A DNA stretch of 32,818 bases from Prolixibacteraceae bacterium. GTDB lineage: Bacteria > Bacteroidota > Bacteroidia > Bacteroidales > Prolixibacteraceae. This document shows positions 27,303 through 32,818 of the stretch, piece by piece (the stretch's first letter is position 1; every line of letters begins with the position of its first letter). The notes under the pieces were generated by a model. That model had not been told where the DNA came from and ran no database searches. It was given only the letters and a program-made list of their open reading frames with translations. The stretch is from contig JAQICD010000215.1 in assembly GCA_027858715.1 (NCBI GenBank), positions 1 to 32,818 of the forward strand, written 5' to 3'. A program made the position numbers and the translations under genes.

Positions 27303-27764
27303 ATGGGACTTAAACCTCAAAATAAAATCAACATAAAGAATAAGAAGGCATTTTTCGAGTATGAAATACTCGATAAATTAATTGCCGGAATTCAACTTCA
27401 GGGTACCGAAATTAAATCGATACGTGCCGGAAAAGCTTCATTGCCCGATTCGTATTGTCAGTTTTATGGGGGCGAGCTTTATGTGAAAAATCTTCATATT
27501 TCGGAATATAAGTTTGGCTCGCTGAATAACCACGAGGCCATGCGCGAACGTAAGCTTCTGCTACAAAAACGCGAGCTGCAAAAGCTCGATCGCAAACTTA
27601 AAGAATCGGGGCTTACCATTGTGCCTTTGCGTTTATTTATGAACGACCGAGGGCTGGCAAAACTCGAAATTGCCCTGGCAAAAGGTAAAAAAGTGTACGA
27701 CAAACGCGAAACACTAAAGCGTAACGATGCGAAACGCGATATGGACAGGGCGATGAAAATGTAG
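27303..27764 (+). CDS. smpB: SsrA-binding protein SmpB
   Basis: This small protein binds tmRNA and delivers it to stalled ribosomes for trans-translation. Its 153 residues are the usual length. It shows the SmpB fold signatures: [44 protein letters not shown] and [11 protein letters not shown]. The basic tail [19 protein letters not shown] reads along the mRNA channel in known structures. No ssrA gene was seen in the window. The stop codon is one base away from the end of the convergent transporter gene. Confidence 0.97.
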   Translation: MGLKPQNKINIKNKKAFFEYEILDKLIAGIQLQGTEIKSIRAGKASLPDSYCQFYGGELYVKNLHISEYKFGSLNNHEAMRERKLLLQKRELQKLDRKLKESGLTIVPLRLFMNDRGLAKLEIALAKGKKVYDKRETLKRNDAKRDMDRAMKM

Positions 27765-27765
27765 T

Positions 27766-29052
27766 TTAAGATTTCTTTTTCCCGAAGCTTCTGTCAATCT
27801 TTAAAAACGGTATCATTACCAGTCCGGGTATGGTACAAATTATTACCCAAATGAAGAATAACTCGTAACTGAGCTGTTCCTGTATCCAGCCGCTTATCAT
27901 GCCGGGCAACATCATGCCCAGTGCCATTATTCCCGTTGCAATGGCGTAATGAGAGGTTTTATTGTTGCCTTGTACAAAGTAAATCAGGTAAAGGATAAAT
28001 GCTGTAAATCCAAATCCATAGCCAAACTGTTCGAAAGCAATCATAGCCTGAATAAAAATGAAATTCTCGGGCTGCGCATATGCCAAGTAAACGTAGGCTA
28101 AATCGGGCAGATTCATCAGAAGAGCCATGGGCCATATCCAGAATTTAAGACCGTGTTTGGCAGTGGCCATGCCGCCAAGTATTCCTCCCACAACCAGGCC
28201 TGCAACTCCTACCGTTCCGTATGCCCAGCCAACTTGTTCGTTGTTAAATGCCAGTCCGCCGGCTTCGCGGCTATCGAGCAAGAAAGGCGCAGCAAGTTTG
28301 GTAAGCTGTGCTTCGCCAAGGCGGTAAAACAAAACAAACAGAATGAAAAGGCCAATATTTTTGCGTTTGAAAAAAGCTACAAAGGTTCTGAAATATTCGC
28401 GAATGGCTTCACTGCCGTTCGATAATTTCATCTCGGGGTCGTTGGCAGGGTGCGGCATAATTATCATGTGATAAAGGCCAATGCAGGCGTACAAAATACC
28501 TGCACCGGCAAGTATAAACATCCATGCACGCGCTGCCGGCATCTCGTCCTCAATTAGTAAGCCCGAAAGGTAAACCAGTCCGCCTTGTCCAGCAATTGAC
28601 GAAACACGCCAGAAAGTGCTGCGTATGCCTACAAAGTACGATTGAAGATGCTCGTTAAGGCCAAGCATGTAAAAACCATCGGCAGCTATGTCGTGGGTGG
28701 CCGAGCTAAAGGCAATAAGCCAGAAAAAGATGATGCTCCACTTTAAGTAGCCGTCGAGTGGTAGCGTAAGGCCTATGGCTGCCAGCACTGCACCCATAAT
28801 GATTTGGGTTGAAATTACCCAGAACCGTTTTGTGCGAATATGGTCGATAAAAGGGCTCCATAGCGGTTTTATAACCCATGGCAGGTAAAACCATCCGGTG
28901 TAAAAGGTTATCTGCGAATTTGTTAACCCCAGGTTTTTATATATTACTGTTGAAACAATGATAACCAGGATGTAAGGAAATCCTTGTGCGAAATACAAGC
29001 TTGGTATCCATTGCCATGCCTTAATAAAAGAGTGCTTCATTTGAAACTGCAT
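27766..29052 (-). CDS. AmpG-like MFS transporter
   Basis: This is a 12-helix-type major facilitator of 428 residues. The opening (SLYFAQGFPYILVIIVST, then GWFYLPWVIKPLWSPFID) and SSATHDIAADGFYML correspond to the AmpG/PAT branch, whose members import muropeptides or acetyl-CoA across the inner membrane. The central hydrophilic loop (about 210-230, PHPANDPEMKLSNGSEAIRE) separates the two six-helix halves. The tail is basic (KIDRSFGKKKS). The substrate is uncertain; an anhydro-muropeptide recycling role is suggested by family and by the divergent LytM-like gene. An ATG 12 bases inside is an equally good start. It ends tail to tail with smpB without a spacer or a visible terminator. Confidence 0.85.
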   Translation of the reverse strand: MQFQMKHSFIKAWQWIPSLYFAQGFPYILVIIVSTVIYKNLGLTNSQITFYTGWFYLPWVIKPLWSPFIDHIRTKRFWVISTQIIMGAVLAAIGLTLPLDGYLKWSIIFFWLIAFSSATHDIAADGFYMLGLNEHLQSYFVGIRSTFWRVSSIAGQGGLVYLSGLLIEDEMPAARAWMFILAGAGILYACIGLYHMIIMPHPANDPEMKLSNGSEAIREYFRTFVAFFKRKNIGLFILFVLFYRLGEAQLTKLAAPFLLDSREAGGLAFNNEQVGWAYGTVGVAGLVVGGILGGMATAKHGLKFWIWPMALLMNLPDLAYVYLAYAQPENFIFIQAMIAFEQFGYGFGFTAFILYLIYFVQGNNKTSHYAIATGIMALGMMLPGMISGWIQEQLSYELFFIWVIICTIPGLVMIPFLKIDRSFGKKKS

Positions 29053-29142
29053 TTTGTTTTAATTTGCAATTTGCAGAAAAGAACTTATATTGCTTTTCTG
29101 TATAAAGCATTGAAGATATTATTATTTGTAAAACAACACGTG

Positions 29143-29976
29143 ATGAAAAAGATATTTTTTTCGGCTTTGATTATTTTACTGGGCTTTCAGGTGAATGCAC
29201 AGCATGTTAAGAAGCTTGAAATAAGTTATGTTGAGGTGGCCGATGGCTTATTCGACTTTTATGCTACGAACCCCAATTATTTCCCCATGCAGGTAGCGCT
29301 TACTTTTACCGAATTTGCCAATATGGATGCCGACTGTGAGCTCCCGTACTCAGGAACCGTAAGGTACGGCAAGCACAAGCTGTTTACCGTGCGAAGGGTT
29401 ATCCTTGACATCCCGGGTGGATTCCAGTATAAATTTAATACCCGCATGGGTGCTTATCCTGTAACTCACAACGATGAAGCGGTTTATCGTTTGCCGGTTA
29501 AGGAGGGCAAATCGACAAAAGTGGTTGGTTTCGATTTTACAAATACACGCACACCCCAAAAAGTAATGTGGGGCTTCGAAATGGAAGCCGGCGATACGGT
29601 ATATGCTGCACGTGGTGGGGTAGTGGCTATGCTTACCGAGCCACGCTGGCGCGACTCGCTGCGTATTGGCGACAATACCGTTACAATGTTGCATCACGAC
29701 GAAACATTTGGAAAGTACGAATTACTGGCCGACAGTTCGGTAGTGGTAGCAGTTGGCGATACCCTTAATGCCGGCGACCCTCTTGGTAAGGTAAACGTTT
29801 CGCGTTTTGTGAAAATACCGCAAGTAAGATTCTCGGTATATTACGTCGAATATCCAATTGATTCCATTAATGCAGCACATATACGCGATATCCACAGTTA
29901 TGTAAATCCTTATTTTGAAATCAAGGGTGAAAAACGTAAGCTGGAAGATGGGGTAGCATATGTTAATGATAAATGA
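29143..29976 (+). CDS. Secreted degenerate LytM/M23-like protein
   Basis: This is a 277-residue exported protein. The start is put at ATG 29143, which gives a clean signal peptide (MKKIFFSALIILLGFQVNAQ). The longer open frame from 28984 would overlap the divergent transporter gene. Residues 21-130 form a domain I do not recognise. Residues 140-235 follow the M23/LytM beta fold: GDTVYAARGGVVAML, NTVTMLHHDETFGKYELL, GDTLNAGDPLGKV and QVRFSVYY. Active M23 enzymes have HxxxD, a YxHL histidine and a final HxH. Here these positions read W-G-F-E-M, YELL and QVRF, so the zinc site is lost and the protein is probably a non-enzymatic wall-binding or amidase-activating factor, as known for EnvC-type degenerate LytM domains. 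Confidence 0.78.
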   Translation: MKKIFFSALIILLGFQVNAQHVKKLEISYVEVADGLFDFYATNPNYFPMQVALTFTEFANMDADCELPYSGTVRYGKHKLFTVRRVILDIPGGFQYKFNTRMGAYPVTHNDEAVYRLPVKEGKSTKVVGFDFTNTRTPQKVMWGFEMEAGDTVYAARGGVVAMLTEPRWRDSLRIGDNTVTMLHHDETFGKYELLADSSVVVAVGDTLNAGDPLGKVNVSRFVKIPQVRFSVYYVEYPIDSINAAHIRDIHSYVNPYFEIKGEKRKLEDGVAYVNDK

Positions 29977-30044
29977 GTTGGATTATTGTAGATTTTTCCA
30001 ATGTTGTAACATACGTGATAATTCAATTGAGAGAAGGAGAAGAA

Positions 30045-30076
30045 GAAAAAAGCAGGCCATTACAACCTGCTTTTTT
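30045..30076. terminator. Terminator behind the LytM-like gene
   Basis: AAAAAAGCAGG and CCTGCTTTTTT are perfect 11-base arms around a 9-base loop (CCATTACAA). T runs lie at both ends, so it may also work on the minus strand. It is about 70 bases after the LytM-like stop. Confidence 0.8.
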
Positions 30077-30181
30077 ATATTTTGAAAGATGGTGTTGCTT
30101 AGATTTGTGCTCATGTGAGTTAAAGTTTTGTCAAAATAAAACTGTCATTGTCTTGGGTACTAAAATCTAACGATCTATTGT

Positions 30182-30273
30182 CAGATATAGTGCGCTAAAA
30201 ATAATTACACAACTCCCTGGGCATCCATCGCATCGGCAACTTTAATGAAACCACATATGTTAGTATTTTTCAG
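30182..30273 (-). pseudogene. Decayed duplicate of the gdhA 3' end
   Basis: These 92 bases align without gaps to the end of gdhA and its 3' flank (30476-30567); by my count 82 are identical and the first 41 are perfect. The minus-strand translation ends in [16 protein letters not shown]-stop, against [16 protein letters not shown] in gdhA. An in-frame TAG lies a few codons upstream, so nothing longer is encoded. It is a remnant of a tandem duplication or of a second GDH gene. It lacks the downstream terminator that follows the real gene. Confidence 0.85.
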
Positions 30274-30335
30274 CTAATGAAGATTGACAGGATCAATTTG
30301 TTCTTTTATACTGTTCTTTTTTGCACTTTAGGTGC

Positions 30336-30369
30336 TCGATATCGAACATTTTCATCATATGACGAAAAT
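30336..30369. repeat. Two adjacent palindromes
   Basis: TCGATATCGA (30336-30345) is a perfect 10-base palindrome. Two bases later a 22-base near-palindrome (30348-30369: ATTTTC-A-TCATATGA-C-GAAAAT) has one mismatched pair. They lie between the gdhA remnant and the gdhA terminator, with no gene start nearby, so an operator role is not obvious. Confidence 0.4.
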
Positions 30370-30437
30370 AGTGTTGAGCTGTTTTATGGAATTGGAATGA
30401 GGTTGGGGATGAAGAAAAGGTAAACGTCAGAAAGGAC

Positions 30438-30475
30438 AAAAAAAAGGGCTGCTTTTATTTAAAAGCAACCCTTTT
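30438..30475 (-). terminator. Rho-independent terminator of gdhA
   Basis: Arms 30442-30456 and 30461-30475 pair over 15 bases (one G-U) around a 4-base loop, and on the minus strand a run of eight T follows. The stem starts 24 bases after the gdhA stop. Confidence 0.9.
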
Positions 30476-30498
30476 CAGATATAGTGCGCTAAAAATAA

Positions 30499-31863
<1,365 letters not shown>

Positions 31864-31926
31864 TTATTTGATTAATACTTTTGAATATTTCGACTTAACT
31901 GTGTTGTAAAATCAATTTTTCAATTT

Positions 31927-31934
31927 CAAAAGTA
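31927..31934 (-). promoter_or_regulatory. gdhA: -7 element, candidate gdhA promoter
   Basis: On the minus strand TACTTTTG is an exact TAnnTTTG match, about 75 bases before the gdhA ATG. No -33 TTTG is seen, which would fit activator dependence, but that is only a guess. Confidence 0.4.
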
Positions 31935-31987
31935 ATATTGTTCGAAATATTTCTGACATATTGAAATCATATTACGTGTTTCACCTA

Positions 31988-32818
31988 CTATTTTAAAGCG
32001 CTTTCGCGGTAGCTTAAAGGCGTGGCACCGGTTTCACGTTTAAAAAACTTTGTAAAGTAGCTCTGATCAGGGAAATTCATGTAGTTGGCAATTTCGGTAA
32101 CACTTAAATTGCTGTGTACCAACAAACGTTTTATCTCAAGTATTTGCTTCGATTTTATGATTTCGTTTGAGGTTCTGCCGGTGAGCAAACGTATGGTTTG
32201 CGTAAGATGGTTGGGCGTAACAGCCAGTTCCGAGGCATAATGACTTACACTGTAATTATTTTGTATGTTTTGCTCTACAAGCTGGTAGAATTGCTTAACC
32301 AGCAAATGCCCTTTGCCTTTATTGGTTAGTGCTTCGCGGTTGGGATAAATACTATCGCACAGTGTTAGAATTGTATCCAGAATTGAACGCAACAACTCAG
32401 CCGACTCTTTATCTTTTTTGTCGGCTATGCTTACCCCTTTGTTGAACAAATGATGGAAAAGCGCTACGTCGGATGTGTTGCTGAGTATAACCGGCGGGTT
32501 GTTCTGCTCAATGGTGTAAAAGAATGGAAACTCGATCAAGCGGTTTTGATTATTCTTATTGATAAGGTAAAATTCGGGTGTGAATATAAAAATGAAACCT
32601 TCGATGTCGTTCGATATTTCGAGCTTATGAGCTTGTCCCGGCGAAAGAAAAAATACGCAGGGTGGTTTTATCTCGTACTGGTTGTTGTCGATTACATGCA
32701 CGCCTGTGCCTTTGTACAAAAACAGTATTTCAAAAAAATCATGCCGGTGCGGATATTCTACCTGAAAATGCCGGTTTGCATCAAAAACCTCTATCTGGTA
32801 TTGACGCCCCTGTCTTTC
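31988..32818 (-). CDS. AraC-family transcriptional regulator (5' end outside window)
   Basis: This is a DNA-binding regulator with an N-terminal cupin sensing domain and a C-terminal double helix-turn-helix. The first in-window start-like codon is a TTG at 32719, but the frame stays open to the window edge. The extra residues (QIEVFDANRHFQVEYPHRHD, then FFEILFLYKG) are a typical AraC cupin opening, so the gene is partial here and at least 276 residues long. The cupin covers the first 120 or so residues visible (YPHRHDFFEI, FFLSPGQAHKLEI). The HTH pair lies in the last 100: YASELAVTPNHLTQTIRLLTG and SVTEIANYMNFPDQSYFTKF, ending TGATPLSYRES. It sits upstream of gdhA in the same direction, so it might control it, but AraC genes are often simply next to unrelated genes. 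The ligand is unknown. Confidence 0.9.
   Translation of the reverse strand, partial: ERQGRQYQIEVFDANRHFQVEYPHRHDFFEILFLYKGTGVHVIDNNQYEIKPPCVFFLSPGQAHKLEISNDIEGFIFIFTPEFYLINKNNQNRLIEFPFFYTIEQNNPPVILSNTSDVALFHHLFNKGVSIADKKDKESAELLRSILDTILTLCDSIYPNREALTNKGKGHLLVKQFYQLVEQNIQNNYSVSHYASELAVTPNHLTQTIRLLTGRTSNEIIKSKQILEIKRLLVHSNLSVTEIANYMNFPDQSYFTKFFKRETGATPLSYRESALK

Larger units (their letters stand above)
29977..30498. other. Intergenic region with terminators, palindromes and a gene remnant
   Basis: This 520-base gap between the LytM-like gene and gdhA holds four items listed separately: a terminator (30045-30076), a decayed gdhA tail (30182-30273), two adjacent palindromes (30336-30369) and the gdhA terminator (30438-30475). 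A 65-codon frame from 29973 is judged spurious because it runs through the terminator. Confidence 0.6.

Noticed and set aside
28984-29142. A longer N terminus for the LytM-like protein
   Set aside because: It overlaps the 5' end of the divergent transporter gene and would bury an excellent signal peptide beginning at 29143.
29973-30170. A 65-codon plus-strand frame after the LytM-like gene
   Set aside because: It overlaps the previous stop, runs through a strong terminator and has no protein-like features.
32719-32719. TTG at 32719 as start of the AraC gene
   Set aside because: The same frame continues to the window edge with typical cupin-domain residues, so the start lies outside.

Overview
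The window looks like a chromosomal segment of a Bacteroidota bacterium, probably of the Marinilabiliales/Prolixibacteraceae type. That placement is an inference. It rests on a large secreted protease with a Por/type IX secretion (T9SS) C-terminal tail, a lipoprotein GH3 glycosidase, promoters matching the Bacteroidota TTTG / TAnnTTTG pattern, and weak Shine-Dalgarno sites. I saw no tRNA, rRNA, CRISPR array, insertion sequence or prophage gene.

Layout. 1-754: AT-rich, non-coding, with one possible gene scrap. 755-3211: Lon protease. 3389-8401: a giant T9SS-exported C10 (streptopain-type) cysteine protease with adhesin-like repeats. 8507-12085: an M20 deacylase of the ArgE type and argH (arginine biosynthesis), split by an opposite-strand orphan histidine kinase. 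12544-18574: gltB-gltD (glutamate synthase) behind a well-formed promoter. 18782-21244: a two-gene redox operon made of a Tat-signal DUF362 protein and a NapH-NapG-like fusion ferredoxin, followed by an apbE (FMN transferase) scrap on the other strand. 21551-24703 (minus): GH3 glycosidase and methionine aminopeptidase. 24793-29976: acyl-ACP thioesterase, a MiaA-like enzyme, a YIP1-like membrane protein, SmpB, an AmpG-like transporter and a degenerate LytM/M23 protein. 30182-32818 (minus): a decayed copy of the gdhA tail, gdhA itself, and an AraC regulator that runs off the right edge.

Functional links. Nitrogen assimilation is prominent: GOGAT (gltBD) and a hexameric GDH lie about 12 kb apart, and ArgE/ArgH draw on glutamate. 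The least explained unit is the redox operon. One polypeptide carries a NapH-like quinol-oxidase-type membrane module with two cytoplasmic [4Fe-4S] sites, then an internal Tat-like KRKFL segment and a NapG-like four-cluster ferredoxin. It is co-transcribed with a Tat-exported DUF362 protein, and no molybdoenzyme is nearby. The apbE scrap beside it suggests the locus once included a flavinylation gene. This is the best candidate for an undescribed system in the window.

Several obvious open-frame starts were replaced: the M20 enzyme, gltD, the DUF362 protein and the LytM-like protein start later than the longest frame, and the AraC gene continues past the window edge.
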